64,000 nt of DNA from Coix lacryma-jobi var. lacryma-jobi (Eukaryota > Streptophyta > Magnoliopsida > Poales > Poaceae). The notes under the pieces are model-generated. The model was not told where the DNA came from, searched no databases, and saw only the letters and a program-made list of their open reading frames with translations. A program made the translations under genes and the position numbers. Where the stretch lies: contig CM019823.1 in NCBI GenBank assembly GCA_009763385.1, forward strand, positions 43,597,411-43,661,410, written 5' to 3'. The first letter of the stretch is position 1. Each line of letters starts with the position of its first letter. Shown here piece after piece: positions 11,514 to 22,783 of this stretch.

Positions 11514-12242
11514 GCACCTTGGACTTTGTTTTTCGATGGTTCATCTTGTGGTAAAGGTGGTGGTGCTGGTATTTTCTTGATTTCTCCATGAGGGTTGACT
11601 TTTAAATATGCCATTCCCACTAACAATCAAGCAGAGTATGAAGCATTGCTCAGAGGGCTTCAACTGCTTGTAGAGATAAAAGCTGTTGCTGTCGAAATTT
11701 TTGGGGATTTTGAGTTGGTCGTCAACCAATTAACCGGTCAATATGAATGTAAAAGCGATATATTGAGAGAGTATTATGAAGAATGTCAGGAGCTTTTGAA
11801 GTATTTTCAGGTGGCAACTTTACATCATATCCCTAGGGGGCATAATGAGGAAGAGAATAGATTGGCTCAAGTTGCTTCTGGATATCGGGAAAATCAAGAA
11901 ATTCTTGCTTTGAATGAAGATCGTATGTTTGATGATTGGAGGAAGGAAATTGCCGATTACTTGAAGAATCCATCACAAAAGGTTTCCCGAAAGCTCAGGT
12001 ATAAGGCTCTCAAATTTACACTTCTTGATGATCAGTTATACTATAAGTCTATAGATGGAGTACTCATCAAGTGTTTAAGTCAAGAAGAAGCCAAAAAGCT
12101 GATGTATGAAGTGCATGAAGGGTTGTGTGGTGCACATCAATCGGCTTACCGAATGAAATGGATAATAAGAAGAACTGGTTATTTCTGGCCAACTATGCTC
12201 GAGGATTGTTTTGAATATTATAAAGGATGTCAAGATTGTTAG
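11514..12242 (+). pseudogene. Element A: second (archaeal-type) RNase H and integrase zinc finger
   Basis: The sequence resumes after D with LFFDGSSCGKGGGAGI, then NNQAEYEALLRGLQ, a GDFELVVNQL block and HIPRGHNEE. These are the four blocks of the extra RNase H typical of Tat elements. Catalytic Asp, Glu and Asp are visible; the last region is less clear. The integrase HHCC finger follows: VHEGLCGAHQ, then GCQDC. A TGA interrupts the RNase H at about 11589, and TAG at 12240-12242 falls just after the second finger Cys. Element B has TAG at the same position. Confidence 0.8.
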
Positions 12243-13193
12243 AGATTCGGCAATATTCAAAGAGTTCCAGCATCGGCTATGAATCCAATTATCAAGCCGT
12301 GGCCATTTAGGGGATGGGCTATAGATTTGATTGGTCAAATTCATCCTCCTTCTAGCAAGGGACATAAGTTCGTACTGTTAGCTACAGACTACTTTACCAA
12401 ATGGGTTGAGGCTATACCTTTAACGAGGGTTACATCAGAAAACATGATCAATTTTGTTAAAGAACATATAGTTCACAGGTTCAGGATCCCTCAAACTATA
12501 ACAACAGATCAAGGGACTCAATTTACATCATCCGAATTTTGTGATTTTGCTGAAGAAATCGGGATCAAATTGTATAATTCTTCTCCTTATTATGCACAAG
12601 CCAATGGTCAAGCTGAAGCGTCAAACAAAATTATGATTAAGATTATCCAGAAGAAGATTGATGAAAAGCCAAAGAAGTGGCATTCGGTTCTTAACGAAGC
12701 TTTGTGGGATTACCGAATGGCTTGTCATGGGTCCACTCAAGCATCTCCTTACGAGTTGGTTTATGGGCATTGTGCTGTGTTACCGTGGGAGTTACAGTCG
12801 GTTTCAAGATGAGTCACATTGCAAAATGATTTGAAGAAAGAAGATTATAAAGGCTTGATGATGGATGAATTAGAAGATTTGCATTTAGTTCGTCTCAAGG
12901 CATTGAAAAACATAGAGAAAAATAAATTACATGTTGCCAAATATTACAATAAGAAAGTTAAAGAGAAACACTTTGTAGAAGGGGATTTGGTTTGGAAAGT
13001 TATATTGCCGATCAGGATGAAAGATAAAGCGTTCGGTAAATGGTCTCCAAATTGGGAAGGTCCTTTTCGGATAGTGAGAAGTGTGCCTGGTAATGCATAT
13101 ATCTTGAAAACTTTGTTCGGGGAAGAGTTCTCCAGAGCCATTAATGGGAGATTTCTTAAGAGGTTTCATCCCAGCGTGGAAGTCGGTACATGA
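12243..13193 (+). pseudogene. Element A: integrase catalytic core and C-terminal domain
   Basis: The DDE core is complete: WAIDLIG (first Asp), TTDQGTQF (second Asp) and NGQAEASN (Glu). It continues through YELVYGHCAVLPWEL to a TGA at 12810-12812. The C-terminal part (12819-13193) has RLKALKNIEKNK, a FVEGDLVWKV strand and the PNWEGPFRIVRSV block, ending at 13191-13193. Integrase inserts the cDNA. Two internal stops make this copy defective. The convergent gap with antisense gene alpha starts after the stop. Confidence 0.85.
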
Positions 13194-13220
13194 GCAGATT
13201 CAAGGATGTTTGTACGCGAA

Positions 13221-13305
13221 GAATAGCCGATGTAAAACATCGCCTTTAGCAGAATAATGCTCCAAAAGGTTGGAGGATAGCCGACATGACATGTGTCGCC
13301 TTTAG
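13221..13305 (+). ncRNA. Hairpin pair in the pol/antisense convergent gap of A
   Basis: Two short inverted repeats, each preceded by ATAGC and followed by CCTTTAG: CGATGT-aaa-ACATCG at 13228-13242 and CGACA-7nt-TGTCG at 13282-13298. Element A' has the same frame with different stem bases. Treated as a possible RNA structure; function unknown. Confidence 0.45.
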
Positions 13306-13552
13306 AGCAAAAATATCAATCTAACCGAATAAAGACAATATCATACAGAAATTCTGCTTTCGGTAATTCAGAAAAGGGAAAAACAAGAATCACAAACCAG
13401 TATTTCACAGATGCAAGTGTTTCACAAAATAGAGCGGTCTTATTACAAGAACTCCTAAGTACAGACTATTCGTCAGATAGTCTGTTCAGGACAGATTGGG
13501 CATCAGTGGCCTGGGCGAGTACGGTTGCATGATCCTCGTAGCTTTCCAGAAG

Positions 13553-14312
13553 TTATTCGATGTCCTCGACGTCCTCTGGAAGCTCACCGCCGAGAAAGCC
13601 GGTTGGCATGGTAGAGAAGTCCTCACGCGCTTGGGTGGACATTGCCGCCAACCCTAAGGCGACGCCGTAGTGTACGCCGTGAATGACGGCTTGATCGACA
13701 CGGCTGTCCGCATCATCAAGGCGTGCCTCCACGGTTTCCCCCTGAGCGTTCACCTTGTCGGCCACCTTGGTTGCCGCAATCTTCAGGCGGTCAACCTCTG
13801 CAGACAATGCTAGACAGGAAAAAGGATACATCAAGTAAGCAGGTTCAATTAGAAGAAGGGGAATCAGGTGAGGATTTCACTGACCTGTGATAGCATCGCA
13901 AAGTTGCTTCCGCTGATCCTCCCATTCAAGCTGGTCGATGCCGTATTGTTTGGAAACTTCTCTCAGTTCCTCTTGGGCCTTATCCCTCTCCTCCTTGAAG
14001 CAGCAGGCGTCACGGTGATTCCACCAATTGGAGTAGTAGGAATCTGAGGAAGAGTCTGGGGAATCGGAGGAGCTGGAGGAACCGGACGATGGGTTTCCTG
14101 GTTGCGGATGAGAATGGCTTTGGCTGGTGGAGATGAATCTTATCCTAGTAAATGAGAATAAAACAAAAATCCAAACGGAAAGCTGACAAGAGAGTAGAAC
14201 TGCAAGGGGGCAAGGGAACCGATTCTCACCCACAACGTCGGCGTTGCGGTGCTCTGCTTCCCTCTGCGTCCTCTTCGGCGGGATGCTTGCCGCGGTCATC
14301 GCCACTCGCCAT
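13553..14312 (-). CDS. Antisense gene alpha of element A (three exons, 199 residues)
   Basis: On the minus strand, ATG at 14312-14310 opens exon 1 (14230-14312), followed by exon 2 (13885-14144) and exon 3 (13553-13809). Introns have GT-AG ends: donor GTGAGA with acceptor TTTACTAG, and donor GTCAGTG with acceptor CCTGTCTAG; the second is phase 1. Exon lengths sum to exactly 200 codons with no stop, unlike the decayed sense genes. The N-terminus is charged (GKHPAEED), then comes a Ser/Asp tract, a coiled-coil-like segment (KEERDKAQEELREVSKQYG) and a last exon with RVDQAVIHGVHYGVALGL. No enzymatic motif is seen. The gene converges on integrase and lies between pol and the 3' LTR. The last two exons resemble those of the antisense genes in A' and C. 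Function unknown; known gypsy antisense ORFs sit in this place. Confidence 0.65.
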
Positions 14313-14753
14313 TGCTATGAACGTTAGGGTTTTCTTCTAGATTGAATCGAGCAAAGAATATGAAGAGGCGGAGGTAAGGATGCTTAGCTGTAGTGGCAGT
14401 CGAGGCTGGCGAAAGGGGCTTATTTGTAAGCCGAGAAAGGAGTCGTGGCGAGTTCCACGGGGTAGTGGGGCAAGAATGCCAAGCGACGAAGTAGGGTTTT
14501 TCCCTCTCAGCTGGGCCGTTACTGGACTGGGCCAGGCTCGGTTAAGTCGAATGTCGTTCGGCTATATCCTTGGTTCTTTTGGGTCAGGTTTCGTTCGGCT
14601 GTCGGAAAATGAGGACAATCGTCTATATCTTAATAAGGAGAGTTTAAGGGAAAAAGGGTTGGTTGCTTTCTCAGACAAATATAGGCGTGAAAGCGCAAAG
14701 ATAGTTTTATAGAGACAGAGTATATTACACTTGGTTTATTACAAGTTCAACGT
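14313..14753. other. Spacer between antisense genes alpha and beta
   Basis: No coding signal I can support. It must hold the promoter of alpha and the 3' end of beta on the minus strand, but I see no clear TATA box. Confidence 0.4.
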
Positions 14754-17700
14754 CTACTCATTCAGAAGCTGATTAATTGCCTTTATAACCTCGGTCCTGA
14801 TTCGGTTAACGTTGTCTAGCATTTTCTGGTCTTCATCTTCAGAGCTCTGGATCTTGGATAGTTTGATTTTGATTTGCCGATCTTCTTTGAGGGCTAAAGT
14901 CATTCTTAGTGAAGCTTCTTCTATGTCCTTCGGCAAATCAACTATATGAGCTCTGTGAGACTGAATTTTAGCATTTAGTTCGGCTAGTTGAGCCTCTAAC
15001 CTGACTTTTTCCTCCTCCATGGCTTTCAACTCGGGCTCCAGGGTTGCTAGGGAATTTCTTGCAGTTTGGATGTGAGAGTGCAAATCTTTAAGCTCCAATT
15101 TTCTTGAAGACCTATCATTCTGCAAGACAGCCCTGGATGATATGTTCTTGGTTGCCCTTCTCACCATACCAACAAAGTTATCGAGGCAGGCTGCAGACTC
15201 TAGAGGGGTCAGAAGAGCAGGGGGGATATCTTCATCAATAAGTTCGAGAATGTCTCTTATTTGATCTGCATCCTGAACCAAATTGATGGTATCTTTGTTC
15301 AACAGGATGACCACCTCCCTCAGTCGAGCTTGATTTTCCATTGATAAAGTACGTTGGGAAGTGTTTTCTTCACCCTTTTCAGTGATATAATCTTCAGCAG
15401 GGAAGGAATAACTCATGGTCGGCTCGGTGGCATTCTTCTATAAAAAAAGGGGGGAAGGAAGCGTTAGCCGATTGAATGAATTTGATTAAAATGATATAGT
15501 TTGAAACAAAACTTTACCTGCTGAGCTGATTGGTCATCAGGATGGGCTATGTCCTGACCTGCTCGAGGACTTGATTGAGTATTCAGAGGAAGAGGGCTGA
15601 GAGTATGATCAAGAGAAGGTTCTTCTGCCAGTTGGTTTAAGATTTCATCTGCTTCAAGTAGAGATATGAATATGAGGAGAGGTATGACAAAAGAAAAGGG
15701 GTTAGCCGAATGTGTTACCTATAGTTTCATCGACTTCATGAGTTTTTGAACCTTCAACTTCCTGAGTTTTTGGTTCTGCAGTTGATGAGGTGTCACATGA
15801 CTTGGGAATCTTAACCTGTGGCTGCAATGAAAGCAATAGAATATGAAATGGTTAGATTTATTGCCAAATGAGGTTACTAGTTTGACACAGAGTAAAAGAT
15901 TCATACCTTAGAAGATAATTTAGCCTTTTTGGTCCTTGGTTTCTTGGGTAAAGGGATGCTCTCAAGTGCTTTTCTTTTATTTTCTCCTCTTGAAGGTACA
16001 ATAGTTGAAGTTGCAGGAATTTTCATGAAGGTTTTCAAGTTTGGAGCATTAAAACCCAGGGCAGGATTGGGTGCAGCTAAATAGTATTGGATTGCCTTGA
16101 CAGGGGGTGTAGGCTCAAAATCCTGTGTATAACCGAATGTTAAGGTGAGGAGTGAATTCAAGAGCAGAAAATGATGAGTATAATGAAATTGCCTCACTAT
16201 CAGGAGCAAAATCAGGTTGCAAGTTTTGACATAGGGAGTGGACTGATGCATTGAAAATATGAGCATGTCATTCTTCCCACCAAGAAGTGAAGAAAGGGTG
16301 AGCAGTATCTACTATCCCAAATGGAGATGGTTCATATGTTGGCAGCTCCCATCCTAATTCAAAGACTTTTTCAGCCATTATTCCTTCTATGATTACTTCC
16401 CTGGGCTTTATTATTGTTGAGAACAAAGGTCTTGGGGGTAATTGACCACATCCTAATTGTCTGGCCACCATGTTTGAGTTGTAAAATTCATAGGTGGACT
16501 GCACTAATCTTCCATGATGAAATTCGGCTGGCAGAGTGCAAGGTTTGATGAAAGAGTTGAAAATATCAATAGATACTTTGTCTACACAGCCGAATTCATA
16601 GCTAAACTTGCAAGGAAGGGTCAGATTTTCATTTTCTCTGTAAGGGAACCAAAGTACGTTGCCGAAACCTTTGAAGAACAGCTTAAAGAGATGACCAATG
16701 TCTATGTCGATACTGATAGATGATGTTGCTTCTCCATAAGTCTAACAAGCTTTGACCTTTGCTGCTTTGCCTTCAGCATAGTTAATTGAAGGGAAACTCA
16801 AATTGAGAAGGCTTACAGAAGCTATCTGATGCATATATAATTGGAGCCACATCTGAACCAACCACCAAGGGCCATTCACACAGGAAATTTCTCCACCTAG
16901 GTGCATCTGGAGAGTAATCTGGTGCATCATGTGATAGACAGACCTCAAGAGATATTTGCCTAGTGGGATTTGAGTACCTACAGATAAGTCTTCAGCCATC
17001 ACTATATGGTTCAAGGTGGGTTCATTGGATTTTCCACAGAAGATGAATCTGCATAGCCACATATTCATGAAGGCTTTCAGTTCTTTGTCAGAGATAGTGC
17101 CAGACGACTCCATATAAGTCTGGATGTATTTAGCCCATCCACATCCAGAACTGACGGCTCTTTGATTACTTTTGTTCTTGTACTTGTAAGGATATACTGG
17201 TAGTGCCACATTCAGGCCAGTCATCATGAAAACATTAGCTAAAGTGATAGTCATCATACCATGGTCGAAGATAAAAGCATTGGTGGCGTCAGACCAAAAG
17301 TGGAAAGCTGCTATCAGAAGAGAGTCATTTCTGGGCGTTTCTAATAAAGATAATTCTAGGCAATGGCCAATGTCTTGACTCTCTCAGTGACTGCTACTTT
17401 TTTCCAATATCCTCCTGTACCAGTTTCGCCATCCAGCAATTGGGGGAAATGGCCAGATCTTGAAGGTGTTTGGCCATTGGTTCATTGGAGTGATTCCAGA
17501 TTTGAAAGGGATTCTTCGGGTTTCCTTCTCAATAATCTCCGTTGGGTCGGAATTTCCCATTGGGCCAAGGAGGTAGGAGTCAGGATTGGCAGCATAGGGA
17601 ATTAGAATCTGGTTCTTGTATTCCTTCGAAGAGTGGCAAGATTGGAGAAAAAAGTGAGCCGAAAGAGAGACAAAACCAGCGGAAAATTACCGAATGTGTG
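14754..17700 (-). pseudogene. Antisense gene beta of element A: plant mobile domain (PMD) protein with coiled-coil tail
   Basis: Minus-strand, multi-exon. The first long exon (from about 17700 or somewhat lower down to about 16198) reads a PMD core. WSDATNAFIFDHG and a TLANVFMMTGL block lie near 17290-17200, LGKYLLRSVYHMMHQ near 16960, NGPWWLVQMWLQLYMHQ near 16860, and TYEFYNSNMVARQLG near 16480. Frameshifts and a TGA at 16268-16270 break it. Four smaller exons follow: 15907-16122 (basic, KKPRTKKAKL), 15719-15815, 15518-15648 and 14754-15437, with GT-AG introns of 70-91 bp. The final exon is a long coiled coil (LEAQLAELNAKIQ). PMD proteins act in plant gene silencing and occur in transposons. 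The donor of the first intron is unclear. Absent from A'. Confidence 0.7.
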
Positions 17701-17893
17701 AGAATGAATGAGTTTTACCTCCGGGATCTCGTCCTGAGTCGCCATTAGGAATTCAAGGTGAATTCGAAGTTACGCCGGGGTTTGAATTTCTTGGGCAGCG
17801 GCTACGGTGTCGAAAAGTGTAAACCTAGAAGAGGGAAGAAGTTTGCGGACAATTTCGAAATAAAATGACTTTTATCCCGAAATTGAGGGGGCA
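17701..17893 (+). other. Element A 3' non-coding end and polypurine tract
   Basis: No gene. It ends in CGAAATTGAGGGGGCA (17878-17893), the polypurine tract, immediately before the LTR. A' has CAAAATTGGGGGCA at the equivalent place. The upstream region of beta should lie here on the minus strand. Confidence 0.6.
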
Positions 17894-19160
17894 TGTGTTA
17901 ACACTAGATTTTTGCACGCATAAGGGGATGACAGATGGGCCAGTGTGTGGAGATGGGCGTATGAGGCATTCGGCAAGTATCCATGCGGTCGGCTAAGTTT
18001 CCAAGGATTCGGCAACTGCTTATGCGGTCGGCTATTCTGAGAAAAAGGGGATTTCTATTGAAACGACAGAAGCAAAAGCCGATTGGGCAACAAGATTGTG
18101 ACAATTAAGGCATTGAAGATTCCGAAGGGAGTTGAAGGCCAAAAATGTTGTATTTTCCTTTAACATTTCGTAGTTGTGTCCTCTTAGGACTTATATTGTG
18201 TCCAGGGTATAAATATAAACTCTTGGCTATTGTAAAAAGGGTTCACAACCATATCAATACAAACCGGCCTCGTGCCATCTTCGAGTCCTTTGTCGTGTCG
18301 TCGAGTTCTTCGAGAGGAATCATCGATCCGTCGACCTCCGTAAGTCCCGACAACCTTGTTATCATGTCTAGTATCATGCGGTGGATTTAGATGTGATGCA
18401 AGTAGTCTTGTTTGTTTGCAATAATCGTGCGGCGGATCTATGTTAACAATCAAGAAGTCTTTGCTTATGCTTTGCTTATGAGTAAATACCGTGCGGCAGG
18501 CATTTACTTGATATGTTTAGCAAAAGCGAGATAGTTATCGGCTCTGGTAGATTTGGCAAGATCTAGTAGATTCATTAAGTTATTATGTGTTGCATGATCT
18601 AATTAATTTTGTAATGCTCTTTTGCCCAATCTAGATTGACTTTGTTCGGCCTTGCTTTACAAGTTTACTTGTATTCCAATAATTGCATGATCATGATGGC
18701 CGAATTAATCTCTAATCTAGATTGTTACGTGTTGTGGGTTCATACATATCAATCACGTTTGAGCTTAGATAAAACTAGGTATCGTGCGGCAGATGCAGGT
18801 TTTAGATTGGTTTAATCGTGTTTGTTTGCATGTTCCTTCTTCATGGACCCCAACTCGGCTAGTTTGTCGAGCTTGGTTACATGTCAATTTATAATTTATC
18901 TTTACTTGTCCAAGCATGTCTTTTTCATGTACGTACGTTCGGCAATCAGCTGTTTACATATGTTTATGTTTAGAGATAGTCGTCTGATCTTTAAACTTGT
19001 TGACAGATAGCTTCTATAGCTGTATGTCGTCATGAGTGGCTTCAGAGCCATAAATATGGAACTGTCTGGTCTCACCTGGCATGTTCCAGTTTTATTCTCA
19101 TAGTTTTATCCCTTGTTGGTTTTCAGGTCAAACCGACTGGCATGTTTCCGGATTTCAAAT
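17894..19160 (+). repeat. Element A 3' LTR (3' end truncated)
   Basis: Starts TGTGTTAACACTAG after the polypurine tract. Shares scattered blocks with the A' LTR (TGTGTT.ACAC at the start, GGAACTGTCTGG, and GTCAAACCGACTGGCATG near 19128). TATA box TATAAATA at 18208-18215. The motif GTGCGGC or GTGCGGT recurs near 18376, 18430, 18490 and 18786. The expected end, seen as CGTCAACA in A', is missing; integrase of A' starts within about 30 bp after 19145. Confidence 0.7.
18208..18215 (+). promoter_or_regulatory. TATA box of element A LTR
   Basis: TATAAATA in AGGGTATAAATATAAAC. Confidence 0.5.
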
Positions 19161-19627
19161 CACCCGGGCACCTGTTTGAAGCCACGCTTTCTGGCTTGCT
19201 GTGTGTCAGGCGCAGAACGCCGTTTTTGTGTTGGGAAATCAATATAGGATCCAGGAGAGTATCACAGCTGAATAATTTGAAAGCCGATGAATATAAACAT
19301 CTCATGATGGACAACCTTGATGATTTAAACTTTCATCGGCTAAAGGCTTTGGAAAACATTAGAGCTCAAAAGTTGAGAGTGGCTAAGTATTATAATCAAA
19401 AAGTCAGGAAGAAAAAGTTTAATGAAAGGGACTTGGTTTGGAAAGTCATTTTACCTATTGGAACTAAGGATAGCAAATACGGTAAATGGTCACCAAATTG
19501 GGAAGGACCCTATCGGATTACCAGATGTGCTCCTGGCAATGCTTATTTCTATGAGACTCTAGAGGGTATCAAATACTTCAGAGTGGTTAATGGGAAATAT
19601 TTTAAGAAATATTACCCTAGTATCTAG
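19160..19627 (+). pseudogene. Element A': integrase C-terminal fragment
   Basis: 5'-truncated integrase of an element closely related to A. The first part (about 19176-19250) is a damaged remnant of the post-core segment. From about 19253 the frame is clean to TAG at 19625-19627. It contains LNNLKADEYKHLMMDNLDDL, RLKALENIRAQKL, RDLVWKV and the PNWEGPYRIT block, matching A's C-terminal domain almost block for block. Everything upstream of it in A' has been lost, and it abuts the broken LTR of A. Non-functional. Confidence 0.8.
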
Positions 19628-19690
19628 GTGGATCAGTTATAACTAATCGATCTGGCTGATGACCAATGTATCGTCGTTGGTATTCAATTG

Positions 19691-19785
19691 ATAGCCGATA
19701 CTAATGTATCGCCTTCAGAATAAAAATAGCCGATATGTGTTGTGTCACCTTTGATAGCCGATGCAAGCGGGGCATCGCCTTTAGC
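19691..19785 (+). ncRNA. Hairpin series in the pol/antisense convergent gap of A'
   Basis: Three inverted repeats each preceded by TAGC and followed by a variant of CCTTTAG: CGATAC-4nt-GTATCG (19696-19711), a decayed CGATA/TGTCA (19731-19747) and CGATGC-7nt-GCATCG (19759-19777). Stem bases differ from A but stay complementary. Confidence 0.45.
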
Positions 19786-19921
19786 CCAAAAAATATAAAT
19801 TCAAGGATTTCTGAAGTCAGGAGACCTCGATGGGCCTTATCACAGAAAAATTATAAAGGATGCGGAAATCTCATTATATTTATAAGAGGGTTTCTTATAC
19901 AAGAAGATTGATCCTAATGAA

Positions 19922-20766
19922 CTACTCAAAAACTTTATCTACTATAATTACATAAGGGGTGGACTCTGCTATCTCCCCGACTGCTCCGTCAACAACATCA
20001 AAGTGCACTTCCATGGCGTGGCTTATTTCCGGGGTAACTTCAAGGCCACCCAAGTCTTGGCCAGTGTAGGCCTGGGCAGCCCCGAGAGCCATGGCGGCGC
20101 CATGACGGACGTCGTGGAGGGCGACCTCATGTACCCTTGTGGGGATATTGGTCACCCTCTCTGCGACGCTGTCGTCAGCAGCGTTCACAGAGTCGGCTGC
20201 CTCATTTCCTGCCTCCTGAAGGGCCTCAAGACACACGGTCAGGTCTGTGGAGTAAACAAAATACGTTGAAATTGAGCAAGGGAGATTCAATTAGATGAAA
20301 ATTCTTCGGAGAGAAAAGGGGAAATACCGGCGACGCATGCATCGGACTCGGCGCATTGTTGAACCTCTCGAGAGGCCCTCGCCTCTGCCTCCTCCAGCGC
20401 CTTTTGAAGTTGGGCGATATGGTTTTCAAGGAGGCAGTTCCTGATGGTGGCCTCCGAGTGAAGGTTCCGCATTTCCGTCATCTGACGGTAATGACAAGTG
20501 GCCATCGACTCGGAGCTACTGGAGGAGGGGTTTTCAGAAACCGACTCCATTCCAGGAGGAGGCGCCAAAGCAGCGGCGACATTGGAAGGGCCTTCGTCGA
20601 TCCTGGGTGAAGATAGAAGAAGGAAGTCAAGTCAAGCTATAAGAAATGATGAAAAACTACAATCGATTGGGCATAAGGGAAAAACATGCCTTATGCGGCG
20701 CTAAGGGCGGTAACGAGAGTTCACTTCCTCCTCTGCAGGACGCTTACCATGGTTGTTATCCGACAT
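19922..20766 (-). pseudogene. Antisense gene alpha of element A'
   Basis: Minus strand; homologue of alpha in A. ATG at 20766-20764, then an N-terminus similar to A's (GKRPAEEE). It meets an in-frame TAG before any clear GT donor, so exon 1 is damaged or the splice differs. Exon 2 is 20328-20602 (acceptor TTCACCCAG), with a Ser run and a coiled-coil-like AQLQKALEEAEARASREVQ. A phase-1 intron, 20245-20327 (donor GTATTT, acceptor ACTCCACAG), leads to the last exon (19922-20244) with RVHEVALHDVRHGAAMALGA. Exon 2 and exon 3 are open. There is no beta gene upstream; only about 350 bp separate it from the LTR. Confidence 0.6.
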
Positions 20767-21120
20767 TGGAAGGGGAAGAGAGAGGCTTTTAGAAGGAAAG
20801 ATTTTTGGTAAGAAAGAGGGTTTTCTTTACGGAAGGAAAGAGCGAGCAGAAGATGCGTCCTGAGTGTGACGGAAGAAGGAGACGAAGGGGAGATTTATAT
20901 TAGAAGATTGAGTCTCAGAAGGGGAAAACATGCCGCTTCGTATGATGTGTGCAGAGTACTCGAGTGGGATGTTAAATCATAACACGGTTTTCAAGAGAAG
21001 AGCAGCCGTCTCGCATTGATCGTCAAAATACTGTTCAAGCTGTTTGAGATACCGAAAGGAAAGAAACAAAAGGACTCCAAATTTTGGAATAAAATAAATT
21101 TCATCCCAAAATTGGGGGCA
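20767..21120 (+). other. Element A' 3' non-coding end and polypurine tract
   Basis: No gene. Ends in CAAAATTGGGGGCA (21107-21120), the polypurine tract, next to the LTR. The promoter of antisense alpha should be in this interval on the minus strand. Confidence 0.55.
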
Positions 21121-22783
21121 TGTGTTTACACCAGATTTTGAACCAAAAAGATTATTATTTTGTAAGAACAAACGGCTGGTTTACTAAGGAAGGAATCGAC
21201 CAGAAAAAATTAAGAAGCTTATATTGATTCAAGTGTGACCAGAAGAATTCGTGTGGACCAGCATGATGGGCTTCGAAGACGTGTCGGGCTCGACCAAGGA
21301 GTTCAAGTCTGGGTCATTTTTATTTTACTTATTATGTAACCTAGTCGTGTTAGGACAGGAGTCAACTAGGTTATAAATAGTTAGAAACTCGAATTTTGTA
21401 AAGGAACCCAATCAATCAACACATCGGTCACAGGCCAAAACCCTAGGAGTAGGAGTAACGTAGATCTCGGCGAGACCTTCAATCAAGCAGGGCTGCATCA
21501 GCTTCGACCGACCTCCGGTTTGCTTGTAAGTTTCACCAATGGCTCGTGTCATTGTTCAATAAGGCTGTATTTGGCATCAACCAAACTCTTGTTAAGCTAT
21601 GACATGGCTAGTTATCGGTCCAAGTTCGTCTTTTGTAAGACTGTCTTGACTCTGATCAATCTCTTACTTTAGTTGATCTTGACTAGTTATCGGCTATATT
21701 AGTTTGGCAAGCTAATAGATTCATTAAGTTATCGATGTTGTTTTATATTTTAGTTTGTCTTTTTATGTTTCAAACAACATCTTGCCCAATCAAGATTGAC
21801 AAAGTGGCTTAAGCTCGAAGGACGCTTAGTTTCGGCTATTCCGAGGGTTTTTTTTTCATGCTCACAATAGAGAAAATAGCCGATTCAAGCTCTCATCGAC
21901 TATTTTGTCAATCTTGGTTGTTACGTGTTGTGCGTTCGAGATATCCGATAAAACTATGATCTTGATCTAAGAACCAGTAGATTCGATCTTGCATGTTTAT
22001 TATGGCTGTATTTTCGAACCCCACTGATATATATGATAGATTAGATTTTCTCAATCTTAAGTTGAGTCATGGTTTTAATGGATAGATCTTGTTCGTGCCT
22101 CATGGACCCTGTATCGGCGAAAATAGCTGATCCAGTTATGTTTCTTCATAATGTGCACTTTTAAACTGCCTGGAATCAATGTATCTGCTTGTTGCACTAG
22201 ACGTGATCTAGTTTGATCATCATTATGGCTGCATGGAGACACCCCACTGTTGATGTTTAGACTATTTTATCGATCTATTTGTTATTATGGCTGCATGAAA
22301 ACACTCCACTGTTAACAGACAGAATTGCCCGTGCAATTAGTCGATACGTTGTTTCCATACTGTTTGGATGTACACATAGATTTATACTTCCGTTAACATG
22401 TTAAAGCTCATCGGCTGTTTGTCTATTCTAAATGCTCTTTTACATATATCATAGCCATCATGTTTCATATCTTTTTCAATGCTTTTAGTACAATCTCCTG
22501 GGAGTTGACTTGCTAGTCAATGTCCTAAAGACAAATGGCTATATCAGAGCCGTACAATTTGGAACTGTCTGGCACCAAACCGGCTGGTTCCACAATTTAA
22601 CAACATTTTTCTTCTCCTTGTCAATTACAGGTCAAATTGACTGGCATGCCTGAAGCCGATCTCGCTAAGATTCGGCTCCACCATCCGCTGAAGGTTCAGG
22701 AGGTCAGGACCTTGCTCCGTACGCCCTCTGAGGACCGTGCACTCGAGTGTGTTGGCGTGATTGACCGAAATTTTACGTCAACA
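21121..22783 (+). repeat. Element A' 3' LTR
   Basis: 1663 bp, TGTGTTTACACC to TTTTACGTCAACA. TATA box TATAAATA at 21372-21379. Three diverged copies of ATTATGGCTG followed by CCCACTG or TCCACTG occur near 22010, 22225 and 22285. The 5' partner LTR is lost with the rest of A', so no target-site duplication can be tested. Confidence 0.75.
21372..21379 (+). promoter_or_regulatory. TATA box of element A' LTR
   Basis: TATAAATA in GGTTATAAATAGTTAG. Confidence 0.5.
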
